Assembly (NCBI RefSeq): GCF_901538265.1 | Contig: NZ_LR593886.1 | Location: forward strand, 6,717,738-6,781,737 | Direction of reading: 5' to 3' | DNA length: 64,000 nucleotides | Source of the DNA: Gemmata massiliana | GTDB taxonomy: Bacteria; Planctomycetota; Planctomycetia; Gemmatales; Gemmataceae | Part shown: positions 1-8,951 of the stretch, piece after piece | Numbering within the stretch: the stretch's first letter is position 1 | Layout of the letters: each line of letters begins with the position of its first letter | Program-made: the position numbers and the translations under genes | The notes under the pieces: generated by a model | What the model was told of the DNA's origin: nothing | Seen by the model: the letters and a program-made list of their open reading frames with translations, nothing else | The model's database searches: none

Positions 1-53
1 AAGACTGCGGTCCCGATCGCAAGCGCGAGTGGAACCAGGAGGCGTGAGGCCAT
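1..53 (-). CDS. N-terminus of an exported protein (cut by window edge)
   Basis: An ATG at 53-51 opens a minus-strand frame with no stop before the window edge. The 17 visible residues begin MASRLLVPLALAIG, a short basic n-region followed by a hydrophobic core, as in a Sec signal peptide. A GAGG sits about 14 bases upstream. The gene lies downstream of the S9 peptidase on the same strand, separated from it by a strong hairpin. Nothing can be said about function; the call rests only on the signal-like start. Confidence 0.4.
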   Translation of the reverse strand, partial: MASRLLVPLALAIGTAV

Positions 54-157
54 TGGCAGGAACCTCGGTGTGTGGGGGACCTACCGGTCCCTCTATGAGA
101 AGGGACGCGGCCGGCGAAACAGGTATGCGTTAGCTGAGTGAATTGGGAGCGTACAGG

Positions 158-197
158 CCCTTTGGTCGCGCGCTGTAGAAAGTGCGCGACCAAAGGG
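158..197 (-). terminator. 14-bp perfect hairpin after the S9 peptidase gene
   Basis: The arms 158-171 and 184-197 are perfectly complementary, with a 12-nt loop. The hairpin starts 9 bases beyond the minus-strand peptidase stop codon. No T-tract follows on the minus strand, so its role as a terminator or 3'-end stabiliser is inferred from position and strength. Confidence 0.5.
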
Positions 198-205
198 ATT
201 TGAGA

Positions 206-3019
206 CTACTTCACCTTTGTGTTCTTCACGTACAGGTCGAGCCACGCGAGCCACCGCGCCCACATATCGAGGTTAGTTTCGCGGGCGATCGGTCCGTGGC
301 CCTCATACGGGTACATGTACAGCGCCGCGGGCTTGCCCAGCCCGTCGAGCGCGGCGAACAGCGCCTCCGAGTTCATCGGGTGCGTGCCCACGTTCGCGTC
401 CTCCATGCCGTGGTACATCAGCAGTGCGCCGTTGATCTGGTTCGCGCGCAACAGCGGCGACATTTCCAGGTAGGTCTCGCGAGCGTCCCAGAGCTGCCGG
501 CGCTCGGATTGAAACGACATGCTGGTGAGGGTGCGGTTGTAGCACCCGTCCCCGGCGATCCCGGCCTTGAAGAACGGCGTGTGCGCCAGCGCGTTGGCCG
601 TGCTGAACGCCCCGTAGCTGTGCCCGCCGCACGCGAGCCGGTCCCGGTCGATGATCCCACGCTTGTCGCACTCGTCGATCGCGGCCCACAGCCCGTTCCG
701 CAGATCCGGGACGTAGTTGTCGTTCATCCGCCCGGCCGGGCCGACGATCGGCACGTCCGGCTCGACCACCGCGTACCCGGCCAGTGTGAGGATCGCGACG
801 CTCCGCGGCGCCGGCCCGGTGTAGCGCCCGGCCACCGCCCCCGGACCGGTGCCGGTGCCGCCGCGACCGGCCTTGGCGTCGTAGTCGGCCTGGTCCGCGT
901 ACTCGCGCGGGTAGATCCAGAACAGCGCCGGGAGCTTGCCCTCGGCCTTGGGCGACCGCGTCACCTTCACCCAGAACTTGATCCCGTCCGCCCGGGTCGC
1001 GCGGAAGCGTTCGGTCTTCAGCTCGTGGAACCACGCGCTCTTTTCCACATTGTCGGTCAGCTTCGTCGTCTTCCCGGTGGCGACGTCGGTCACGTAAGAA
1101 TTGGGCACGACGTTCGACTTCTGCCGCGTGGTGAACACGTACTTGACGTCATCCCCGTCCACGCCGTCGACCGTTTCGAGCACATCGGCCTTGCCCTCGA
1201 ACACGCGGGCCTTCTTGCCGGTCTTGATGTTGACGGCGTCGATGTACGGCTTCGGGAACGCGCCCTCACCGGCACCGCGGGCGCGCTCGGTGCCCGAAAG
1301 GTAAACGGTGCCAGTGTTCGACACGCGGACCACGTTCGCCGCGCCGAGCGGACGGGCCAGCAGTCCAAGACCAGCCGTCGCTCCGCCGCGCCCCGCGCCG
1401 GGCTGTTCGTCGTCGGCGTCCTCGTTGTCACTGTCGCCACCGTCCTTCTTGGCCGGTGGTTCGTCCTTCTTCGGTGTGGCGAAGTCGGAACCGCCGCGCG
1501 AGATCACGTAGGTCGTCTTCGGGTTGGCGAGGTCGATCGCGGTGATCTGCCGTTGCGCGTCCACAATTTGCGAGATGAACAGCCAGTACCCGTCGGCGGA
1601 ATACTGTGCGCCCACGATCCGGTTCGGCGACTCGTACACGACCTTTGCGTCGTCCTTCCCGAACGGCGGGAGCCACTGCATGACGCGGTCCTTGCGCACC
1701 GCCTTCGCATCGTCCTTTTTGGTGTCGTCTTTCTTGGCGTCCTTGGCGGCAGGTTCGAGTTGCAGGAACGACATCCCCTTTCCGTCCGGGCGCCACGAGA
1801 GGTCACGCTTGGCGTCCGGGTCGAACGGCTCGGGCGCGACCGTCGGCGCGTCGTCCGGGTTCATCGGGTTCACCGGCGGGGTGGGCGCGGGCTGCGTCGG
1901 GTCCGGCACCGGTTGGGTGCCACCCGTCCCGCGTGCGCCCTTCGTCAGCCCGCCCTTGGGAAATGGGGGCTGCGTAGGAGTGGTCGCCGGGGTTACCACG
2001 GGCGGCGTTTCGGTTTCGCGCAAGTTGCGGTCGGATAGTGTCACCAGGGCCTTGCCGGACTTGTCCCAGATGCTCTCCTGCGTGCCAAACCGTTGGAACG
2101 GTGCGTAGTACGAGAACGGCTTCTTCACGATCGCCACGCGGAACTGTTTTTCGTTCGGCGACGCACTGACGCTGCGGACCATCGCCGGTTCCCCGATCGG
2201 CGTGACCGCGCCGTCTTCGACGCCGACGATCGCGACCTGACCGGTGAGCAGGTGTTCGAGCAACTGCATCTGGTACGGCGATTCGAGCAGGTACCGGTAC
2301 GTGCGCGACGGATCTTTGCCATCGCGTGCGATTCGGACCTTCGGCTCGGTCGCGATCCCGGGCTTCGGCACTGGTCGCTTTCCTCCATCCGGCAGCAGCA
2401 CCGTGTGGATGCGTTTGCCGTCCGGGGACCACTGGAACGCCGTCACGAGGGTCGCGAGCACCGGTGTTTGGGTCACCTTCCGGCACGCGCCGGTTTCGGT
2501 GTCGGCGACGCAGATGTGCGTGGCGTCCGGGAACAGCGCGAAGAACGCCAGTTTGGAACCGTCCGGGGACCATGCGGGACTCGCAATCCGCGCGCCCGAC
2601 GGCACCCGCACGGGCACGGTGCGGCGCTCGGCCGGGAAGAACAGATCAAGCGCTTCGGCACTGCCCACCCACAATTCGCGCGAGCGGCACGCGACCGGAT
2701 CGAAGGCCATCTCCGCGAGGTGGACGCACGGGGCTCCGAGGCGCTCGACCGGCGGCAACGGGTCGCGCTTGGCGATCAGGAACTTGCGCCCGTCCGGGCT
2801 GAGATTCGTAAGGGCTACGATGTCCCCGCGGGACGCGAGAACCGCGTCGGCAATCTCCTTCGGCGGGAGCAGGTACGTCTCGCGCCCCAATGGAGCGAGC
2901 GTGGCCGCAGCGCCGGCGGGGCGGGGAGCGGGAGCGGGCTCGGCAGCGCGCAGCAGCCCGGCCAGGGCGACCAGACCGACGCACGCGGCCGACCGGCGGA
3001 GGAAGCGGTTCCCTCGCAT
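206..3019 (-). CDS. Secreted S9-family prolyl oligopeptidase (glutamyl-endopeptidase-like)
   Basis: A 937-residue serine peptidase. The start at 3019 (MRGNRFLRR) is preferred over an upstream in-frame start because it begins directly with a basic/hydrophobic signal peptide ending near AAEPAP. The middle is a beta-propeller-like region with WSPDG and SADG repeats, interrupted by a Pro/Thr-rich and a Lys/Asp-rich low-complexity stretch. The C-terminal alpha/beta-hydrolase domain carries the nucleophile in GGHSYGAF (Ser801), the acid in HGMEDANVGT (Asp874) and the base in YEGHG (His908). The GGHSYGAF...NRTLT...SERR pattern is typical of the S9D glutamyl endopeptidase group. It likely acts in the periplasm or at the cell surface. 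The family call is firm; cleavage specificity is inferred. Confidence 0.88.
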   Translation of the reverse strand: MRGNRFLRRSAACVGLVALAGLLRAAEPAPAPRPAGAAATLAPLGRETYLLPPKEIADAVLASRGDIVALTNLSPDGRKFLIAKRDPLPPVERLGAPCVHLAEMAFDPVACRSRELWVGSAEALDLFFPAERRTVPVRVPSGARIASPAWSPDGSKLAFFALFPDATHICVADTETGACRKVTQTPVLATLVTAFQWSPDGKRIHTVLLPDGGKRPVPKPGIATEPKVRIARDGKDPSRTYRYLLESPYQMQLLEHLLTGQVAIVGVEDGAVTPIGEPAMVRSVSASPNEKQFRVAIVKKPFSYYAPFQRFGTQESIWDKSGKALVTLSDRNLRETETPPVVTPATTPTQPPFPKGGLTKGARGTGGTQPVPDPTQPAPTPPVNPMNPDDAPTVAPEPFDPDAKRDLSWRPDGKGMSFLQLEPAAKDAKKDDTKKDDAKAVRKDRVMQWLPPFGKDDAKVVYESPNRIVGAQYSADGYWLFISQIVDAQRQITAIDLANPKTTYVISRGGSDFATPKKDEPPAKKDGGDSDNEDADDEQPGAGRGGATAGLGLLARPLGAANVVRVSNTGTVYLSGTERARGAGEGAFPKPYIDAVNIKTGKKARVFEGKADVLETVDGVDGDDVKYVFTTRQKSNVVPNSYVTDVATGKTTKLTDNVEKSAWFHELKTERFRATRADGIKFWVKVTRSPKAEGKLPALFWIYPREYADQADYDAKAGRGGTGTGPGAVAGRYTGPAPRSVAILTLAGYAVVEPDVPIVGPAGRMNDNYVPDLRNGLWAAIDECDKRGIIDRDRLACGGHSYGAFSTANALAHTPFFKAGIAGDGCYNRTLTSMSFQSERRQLWDARETYLEMSPLLRANQINGALLMYHGMEDANVGTHPMNSEALFAALDGLGKPAALYMYPYEGHGPIARETNLDMWARWLAWLDLYVKNTKVK

Positions 3020-3714
3020 GACACGGTTCCTGATTGGATGGATTAAGAGGTGCGGTCCGAGGAGAGCGAGACGGACCACGGATGTGAACTTGTTGTAGCC
3101 GTTTGAAGGTGATCGGAAGAGTGCGCAGCAGCACTCACATCGCGTTCTCATAATTCCCGTCTGGCGGGGTTAGAGAAGCTCTATCGGCCCGACCCGCGCA
3201 CAGAGAATTCGATCACGTAGTTGTTCGACTCCCCGAATTGCGTTGGGCGCTTCACGTCTTCCGGCTTCACAACCGAGCCGTCCGTTTACACGTCCGCCGA
3301 TTGCATCAATGCACACATTGTGGTCACAGGAACGCGACTGGTTTGCAAGTGGCTGATTCCGTGCGCTTTGGATCACCCCGTGGGGCTGTTCCAGGAATCG
3401 GCGGAAGAACGGCTTCTCGGTGCGCCCGATCAGCGAGCGGCTCACACCCGTCGGCCCGACGATGACCGCGCTGGTGGTCACCAGTTCGTCGACCTCCCAA
3501 TCTGCGGGTCCAGCAAGTCCGCGAGCACCGTGGGGTTCGTCAACACCCGCCTATCAGCGACAAGGGCATCCTCCAACACCCTCTGTGTAAGTGGAAGAGC
3601 TTATACCATCTGCTGCTCATAGTGCGCACGCCCTACAGGGCGTGCGGTTCGCTACTCATAAATCGCTCAACTTGAAAATGCTAGATCCGGTACGACGGAT
3701 TGTGCGGGCCGTTG
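3020..3714. other. Non-coding stretch with a possible decayed minus-strand reading frame
   Basis: About 700 bases lie between the large TPR gene and the peptidase. On the minus strand, about 3600 to 3481 reads as a protein-like segment (QRVLEDALVADRRVL, then TNPTVLADLLDPQIGR) that breaks at a stop. A neighbouring frame continues with TSAVIVGPTGVSRSLIGR, which looks like an old gene disrupted by frameshifts. I do not recognise the family. No intact gene, tRNA or terminal inverted repeats were found. Confidence 0.3.
3625..3646 (-). terminator. 9-bp GC-rich hairpin after the TPR gene
   Basis: The arms 3625-3633 and 3638-3646 are perfect complements around a TACA loop. The hairpin lies about 70 bases past the TPR gene's stop codon. 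No T-tract follows on the minus strand, so transcription termination is only inferred. Confidence 0.4.
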
Positions 3715-6276
3715 CTACTTCAAAAGGGCCGACACGCGAGCAAACTCGGGACGCTCGAGCGGGTGCAAGTCAGCGAGTTTGATTCCCAAATCCTGAGCGC
3801 GTTGCCAGGCAGATTTCGCTTCGACCTTGTGTCCCAGCGCGAGTTCCACTCGTGCGAGGTGGTAGAACGCAGTGCCGCTCGGGGCTTCGGCTGCGACCAC
3901 ATCAAGCAACTTCTGTGCGGGCTCGAAATCTCCTTTCTCGATCCGAATCAGTGCCTCCGTGTCAAGTATATCCATGATCGGTCCACGGGCTTTTTTGGCC
4001 CGCTCGATCAGGTCCAGTGCCCGGCGGTGGTCCCCGTCTTTGGCCGATACGAGGAATGCTAGATTATTCAGAGCCAAAGCGTCTCTGTCGTTGACGCTGA
4101 TCGCGTCGGCATACAGTTTCATGGCGCTCGCGTAATCTCCTTGGAGGTTGCGAACCGAGGCGAGAAGTTGAACGAGTATTGCTTTGGTCGTCCCGCTCGC
4201 GCCGGTGATCGCGTCACTGAGCCACGCGGCCACGTGTTCCGTGTCCGCGCGCGACGGAGCGGAATTGTCGTAAAGGGCCTCGACAGCGACCTTCGCCACC
4301 ATCAGTATCGGCGCCTTTTTCCGCACCTCGTCACAGATCCGGAGAGCGGCGGCCGTTTGCCCTCGGCGCCCGTAGAACGCAGCGAGCAGGAGCGGTGCGT
4401 CTGGTTGTTTTTCTTTGGTCTTCTCCACCACGCGCTGGAACAACTGTTCGGCGTCCTCGTAGAGCTTCAGGCTCTCGCACACACGGGCGATCACCAAGAC
4501 CGGGGCGTCGGGGCCACTCGCCCGCGGGACGATGATGGACCGCGCCGCGTTCGAGTTTCCTCTGGCAACCGCGAGTCGGGCACGAAGTTCCGCGGTTACA
4601 AGGGATTCGGGTTGCAGTTCGGCGAGGCGGTTTACCCATTCTTCTGCCGCACGGTGATCCCCGATTTGGAGCAGCCACCCTGCATAGAACTGGATGTAGC
4701 GAGTGACTCGGTTGTTCTTTACAAGCAAATTGCTCATAACTTCGCGAACCTTGCGATCTTTGCCGACCGAGCGGTACAGTTGAGCGAGCAGGAATTGATC
4801 GTCTGATGTCGGAACGCTTCCAGATTTTTCGATCAAATCAATGGCCGCCAACCGACTCTCGCGATCGCGCTGAAATGCGAGCGCCAGAACCCGGGTTCGG
4901 ATCTCCGCTGGGGACTCAGTCCCTGTGAGCGGGCGCAACTGATCTCCCTGCAACAGACCGAGTTCCGATAGGGCTTGGCGCGAAACTGCGTAATCGGGGC
5001 TAGAAGCGAAACAGATCGCGATCATTTGGCGGGCATAGTCTCTGTCGTCTGCGGAGGCCGCCGGGAGAGTAAGTAGGCGGCGGAACGCTTCGATCGCGTC
5101 CGCGTTCTTTCGGTCCAAGTCAAGTTTCGGGTGCTGGTACAGAAATACCGCTTCGGCCCGGACCGTTCCGGGATGCTCCGAGCGCTCGGCTCGCGCTCGC
5201 GCGTATGCCTCACGGGCCTTGTCCTCTTTTCCGAGAAGTGCATAGGCCGAACCAAGGAATAGGGAACGTTCGGGTGGGGCCACTTTACCTTGGGCCTCGT
5301 CCAGAGTCTTTTCCGCCTCGCCCGCGCCTTTGGTGAGGACGAAATACTGGATCAGGGGCAACCACCCATCCGGGGATTCCGGTCGGAGTGCAGTCGCTTT
5401 GCGGAGCGCGGCTTCGGCTTTGTGATGGCTCCCCGCGCCGAAGTAAATTTGTCCTTGCCAAATGTAATCGGCGGGGTTCGTCGAGTTCGCGAGCACGGCC
5501 CGGTCCGCGAGTTCGATGGCTCGGGCCATGTCGCCGGCATGAAGGGCCGCTTCGGCCGCGATCCGTTGAGAGGTTACGTTTTCTGGTAGAGCGACCTTTT
5601 GGAGAACACTCGCAATTTCGTCGAGGTTGTTGTTGCCTCGAAGCAGTTCCAGCAACCGCCGGATGGCGTCGGGACTCGTTTCGCCGTACTTGAACGCTTG
5701 CCGGTACTTCGCGAGAGCGGAATCGTGGTGGCCGCGCAGATCGTGAATCAGTGCTTGGGCATAAGCCACTCGGGCCCACTCGTTCCGCTCGCGCTCCAAG
5801 TTGGTAAGGAGGGCCGCGGCCTCGTCGAGGCCAGCGGTGTCTTTTTTGTGTTGGGCGCGCCAGATCAAATAGATCGCTTGGCACAGGCGCGCTGTGGAGT
5901 CGGTTTCACCATTGACCTTGCGGATCGCGCGCAGAGCGTTTGTGATTTTGTCCTCGTCTCCAGCACTGAGGGCGAGATCAAAGCGGGTCAGTTGGACGTT
6001 GAGGTCGGACGGGCGAAGCGCAGCAAGACGGTCCCAGAGCTGGTTATTCAGTGGTGCCGGGGCCATTTCTGCTAGACTGCGTAACAAAATGCGTTGTTGC
6101 TCGGGGGTAAACTTGTTAGAGGCGTTTGCAAGGCTCTCGAACTTTTCGGTAAGCTTTTCGTCCTTGGTCTCAACCCAGAGGCGAGCACGAGCCAGCCGAA
6201 GGGCCGGCGAATCTAGGCCCGCCTTTTCGGCCGCGTCAAGCGTCTCGATTGCTCCCTTCCAATTTTTGTCACGCAA
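3715..6276 (-). CDS. TPR-repeat protein, downstream part of a frameshifted gene
   Basis: An 853-residue open frame from ATG 6276, made almost entirely of TPR/helical-hairpin units with AxxxY/A-P spacing. Examples are a DYIWQGQIYFGAG unit around residue 265 and a DALALNNLAFLVSAKDGD unit near the C-terminus. The same frame stays open upstream to base 6419, reading DVEVRILRARLLAAQGD, which carries straight on from the TPR sequence of the preceding gene. The ATG at 6276 is therefore probably not a real start. Restoring one A in the A5 run (6416-6420) fuses the two parts into one 1451-residue protein ending here. The likely role is protein-protein scaffolding at the membrane. Next to a PEP-CTERM gene and polysaccharide genes, it is reminiscent of the large TPR proteins of exosortase systems, but that link is inference. 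Confidence 0.8.
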   Translation of the reverse strand: MRDKNWKGAIETLDAAEKAGLDSPALRLARARLWVETKDEKLTEKFESLANASNKFTPEQQRILLRSLAEMAPAPLNNQLWDRLAALRPSDLNVQLTRFDLALSAGDEDKITNALRAIRKVNGETDSTARLCQAIYLIWRAQHKKDTAGLDEAAALLTNLERERNEWARVAYAQALIHDLRGHHDSALAKYRQAFKYGETSPDAIRRLLELLRGNNNLDEIASVLQKVALPENVTSQRIAAEAALHAGDMARAIELADRAVLANSTNPADYIWQGQIYFGAGSHHKAEAALRKATALRPESPDGWLPLIQYFVLTKGAGEAEKTLDEAQGKVAPPERSLFLGSAYALLGKEDKAREAYARARAERSEHPGTVRAEAVFLYQHPKLDLDRKNADAIEAFRRLLTLPAASADDRDYARQMIAICFASSPDYAVSRQALSELGLLQGDQLRPLTGTESPAEIRTRVLALAFQRDRESRLAAIDLIEKSGSVPTSDDQFLLAQLYRSVGKDRKVREVMSNLLVKNNRVTRYIQFYAGWLLQIGDHRAAEEWVNRLAELQPESLVTAELRARLAVARGNSNAARSIIVPRASGPDAPVLVIARVCESLKLYEDAEQLFQRVVEKTKEKQPDAPLLLAAFYGRRGQTAAALRICDEVRKKAPILMVAKVAVEALYDNSAPSRADTEHVAAWLSDAITGASGTTKAILVQLLASVRNLQGDYASAMKLYADAISVNDRDALALNNLAFLVSAKDGDHRRALDLIERAKKARGPIMDILDTEALIRIEKGDFEPAQKLLDVVAAEAPSGTAFYHLARVELALGHKVEAKSAWQRAQDLGIKLADLHPLERPEFARVSALLK

Positions 6277-6407
6277 GTCTTGGTCGATCAGAGCGAGCCA
6301 CGCCGCACTATCTTTAGGATTCTCTGACTTGAGGGCTTCGAGCCGCGTGCGCGCTAAGGTCGGGTCACCTTGAGCCGCGAGAAGTCGCGCCCGGAGAATG
6401 CGAACCT

Positions 6408-8069
6408 CTACATCGTTTTTGGGAGAATGTCTTCTGCGTTTTTCAGTGCTTCTTCGGTCTCGCGCCAGCCCTGTTTCTTATTAGCGGGCGCTTGGAGTTC
6501 TTTGACCATCCGGAGGCGCGAGATCTGTAGCCACACTCCCGGGGCGCGGTCCTTGAGTTTGGTGTAGGTCTGTAAACTCGCATCGATTTTTCCGAGAGCG
6601 TTTTCAGTTTCGGCGACGGCCAGCATCGCGGGAACCCAAAGTGTGTCGGTTGTGTCCGTCGGGACGGCCCGGGTGAACGCATCAAGTTGACGATCGAGCT
6701 GTCCCAACTGTTCGTAACAGCGTCCGAGCAGCAAATTCGCCTCGCGCCCAAAGGCAGGCTTATTAGGCACGTTGTTGCGCACGTAATCGAGACCTGTGGT
6801 CGCTTCAGACCATTCGCCCTTTAGCATTCGGATTCGAGATTCGTAGTACTCAACTTCGGTAGGTAAAAGACCGCGCCCCTTAAGTTTAGTGAGCGCGTCG
6901 GTCGCGCCAGACACGTCTCCCGCGTGGATCTGATAGTCGACGAGCGCGTGCATAAGGGGCGCCGAGTCAGGGATCGCGGCTAGGCCTTCTTTGATAACCG
7001 CAACCGGTTCCTTTTCCTGCCGTTGTTCTGCTTCCCGAGCCGCGAGCGTGAGGTACAGTGCGGGCGATTGGGGGTGCTTCACAAGCCCTGTTTTCAATTG
7101 GTTACGGGATGCCGCAAATAACCCCTTGGCTTCCTCTCGCGTTTTTTTGTCCGGGGATCGAGCCAGTTCGTAACTCTGGAACCGCAACGAGTCTGATGCC
7201 GCAATGATGACATCAAGTTCGTCCGGCGCCAGAGCTTTGGCCTCCATTATTGCGATGTCGATTGCCTTGATAACTTTGATAGGTTTAGTGTTGTCTTGCT
7301 TTTTATCTTCGATTTTTTGATTCAGTTGCGATTCTATAACAGGTCGGGCCGCGCGGACGGCGTCTTGATCGAGTCTCCAAAATGTGCGCCAGTAACCGGC
7401 TACTAGTAAATGCGCGCGAAAGTTCCCTCGGTTCTTGTCCAACATTTTGGCAACGGCTTCGTCCGCGGCCTTCTCATTCTTGAGTTCCGTGCGAAGAAGT
7501 GTAGCCCAGAGAGGGTAGGCATCGACAAGATCGGGGCGGAGCTGGGTTGCTTCTCCATAGAATGTCGCAGCGGCCTCATATTTCTGAGTTAGCGCCAAAC
7601 AACGGGCCTTTTGTGCCTTGAGCTCGCCCTCGTTGGGATACTTCCGGAGCAGAATATCAATATCGGCGATTGCATTCGGGAAATCGTTGAGACGATTGAT
7701 TGCAAAATCAGCCGAAAATCTGCGCAGATCGTCACGCGTCGAGTCGCGGCGCAGAACGTCCTGGACGACTAGGTAGCCCTCTTGAATCTGCTGATTTGTT
7801 TTTGCCGACTGGCAGATCAATCGAGCTAACCGTTCATGAACGTCGATATCATTCGGTTTTGCAACCAGGTAACGTTTGAGATAAGTGATTTCACGTTCTG
7901 TTGCCTGTTCATCTCGGTCTTTGGCGTCACGCGCGGCATCGGCTTGACGGAGGAATGCCCCGACCTGACGACTCGCCTGCCAGCCGTGAGTGAAGTGAAC
8001 CACAATCAATATCAGAAGGGTTACGGCAGAAAATTTCGCGAGGAATCGCCAGTTGATTTTGAGTTGCAT
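6408..8069 (-). CDS. TPR-repeat membrane protein, upstream part of a frameshifted gene
   Basis: The frame encodes 553 residues from ATG 8069 (MQLKINWRFLAKFSAV). This start is preferred over one 20 codons upstream because a membrane helix (about residues 9-26) follows at once. TPR-like helical repeats fill the rest, for example DIDVHERLARLICQSAK and PALYLTLAAREAEQRQ. The frame ends abruptly at ...AEDILPKTM just after an A5 run (6416-6420 on the plus strand). One extra A would read ILPKNDVEV and continue in the frame of the next gene. The total span 3715-8069 is 4355 bases, exactly one short of a multiple of three. The cause is either a sequencing or assembly error in the homopolymer, a recent mutation, or slippage on the A-run. 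The topology is a single N-terminal anchor with the repeats outside the cytoplasm. Confidence 0.82.
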   Translation of the reverse strand: MQLKINWRFLAKFSAVTLLILIVVHFTHGWQASRQVGAFLRQADAARDAKDRDEQATEREITYLKRYLVAKPNDIDVHERLARLICQSAKTNQQIQEGYLVVQDVLRRDSTRDDLRRFSADFAINRLNDFPNAIADIDILLRKYPNEGELKAQKARCLALTQKYEAAATFYGEATQLRPDLVDAYPLWATLLRTELKNEKAADEAVAKMLDKNRGNFRAHLLVAGYWRTFWRLDQDAVRAARPVIESQLNQKIEDKKQDNTKPIKVIKAIDIAIMEAKALAPDELDVIIAASDSLRFQSYELARSPDKKTREEAKGLFAASRNQLKTGLVKHPQSPALYLTLAAREAEQRQEKEPVAVIKEGLAAIPDSAPLMHALVDYQIHAGDVSGATDALTKLKGRGLLPTEVEYYESRIRMLKGEWSEATTGLDYVRNNVPNKPAFGREANLLLGRCYEQLGQLDRQLDAFTRAVPTDTTDTLWVPAMLAVAETENALGKIDASLQTYTKLKDRAPGVWLQISRLRMVKELQAPANKKQGWRETEEALKNAEDILPKTM

Positions 8070-8130
8070 AGGAGAACCAAAAAGTGCTAATTCCAGGTGA
8101 AGTGATTGAAGTGTAACAGGTGTGTGCAAA

Positions 8131-8169
8131 AAACAAAGTCGCCTGGGTAATCTGTTGACTACCCAGGCG
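8131..8169 (-). terminator. Rho-independent terminator of the PEP-CTERM gene
   Basis: A perfect 10-bp stem (8140-8149 with 8160-8169) and 10-nt loop. On the minus strand it is followed by a T-rich run (TTTGTTTTTT) near 8131-8138. It starts 28 bases after the PEP-CTERM stop and should separate that gene from the TPR gene downstream. Confidence 0.8.
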
Positions 8170-8197
8170 ATGTCATTTTCAGGCGCGTCTAAGTTAC

Positions 8198-8899
8198 TTA
8201 GGCAACGGTCGCGACTTCGCTCTTGCGGAGCCGACGACGGAGGAAACCGGCGAACGGCAGAGCAGTCGCCAGCATCACGAGCCCAGCGGGAGCGGGAGTC
8301 GCTGTGACGGTGCTCGAGAGAGTGGCATTAGCAATTTCTCGTTCGCCACCAGTCGATGCTGCCAAATGGAGCGTCAGTTGGTTGCCGAGCGTGAACGTAT
8401 TGCCAAGGCTGATACCTGTTTGATCATTGGGGGAAAACCCACCAGCCGCACTAGTGATCTTCACATCACTGCCAGTCACCTTTACCCCGTCAATCAGGGT
8501 ATACCCTTCCGCCTTAACGCTCGATCCAGTCCCGTTCAGTTTGGTGGATGAGAGAGTCGTGTTGAGATCTCCCTGGTTCTTGCCCAGAGCGAAACCATCT
8601 GAAATAACCTTGATAGTAATATTCCTCGCAGTAACAGCACCCGACGCCTTAACTTCGGTCGAGATCTGAGAGAGTTGCCCGATCCCATCCGCACCGGGTG
8701 AATTCGACGTCAAGGTTAATTTAACCGACAGGCCAGTGAAAGAAAACGTGTTGGCGTAGTCGTTGCCGGCAGGGGTGACGTCGTACGTTGTCGTTCCGTC
8801 GGTAATGTGAACAACAAAACCAGCCTTGCTTGTCGCCGGGGCGACCAAAGCAGCAAAAGCAGCTACAGCCGCCACCATCAAAAATTTCGAACGGGACAT
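8198..8899 (-). CDS. PEP-CTERM sorting-domain surface protein
   Basis: A 233-residue exported protein. It has an N-terminal signal peptide (MSRSKFLMVAAVAAFAAL..., cleavage near SKA), a Ser/Thr/Gly-rich beta-type body with few charges, and a C-terminal tripartite sorting signal: PAPAG at 202-206, a hydrophobic helix about 206-220, then RRRLRK. In PEP-CTERM/exosortase systems this tail directs transpeptidase-like processing by an exosortase and attachment to, or release into, the extracellular polysaccharide matrix. The core motif is PAPAG rather than the canonical PEPA, as in many planctomycete members. An AAGGAGG Shine-Dalgarno lies 8-10 bases before the start, strong for this window, which suggests high expression. 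No exosortase gene is in the window. The exopolysaccharide genes upstream fit the known association. Confidence 0.82.
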   Translation of the reverse strand: MSRSKFLMVAAVAAFAALVAPATSKAGFVVHITDGTTTYDVTPAGNDYANTFSFTGLSVKLTLTSNSPGADGIGQLSQISTEVKASGAVTARNITIKVISDGFALGKNQGDLNTTLSSTKLNGTGSSVKAEGYTLIDGVKVTGSDVKITSAAGGFSPNDQTGISLGNTFTLGNQLTLHLAASTGGEREIANATLSSTVTATPAPAGLVMLATALPFAGFLRRRLRKSEVATVA

Positions 8900-8951
8900 G
8901 AGGGGCGTCCTCCTTGGGGAACGGGACCCACGGTGGGCCCACTGGGCGAAG

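Noticed and set aside
182-2038. 618-codon plus-strand open frame
   Set aside because: It is antisense to the S9 peptidase, rich in Arg and Val with no domain, and mirrors the codon bias of the real gene.
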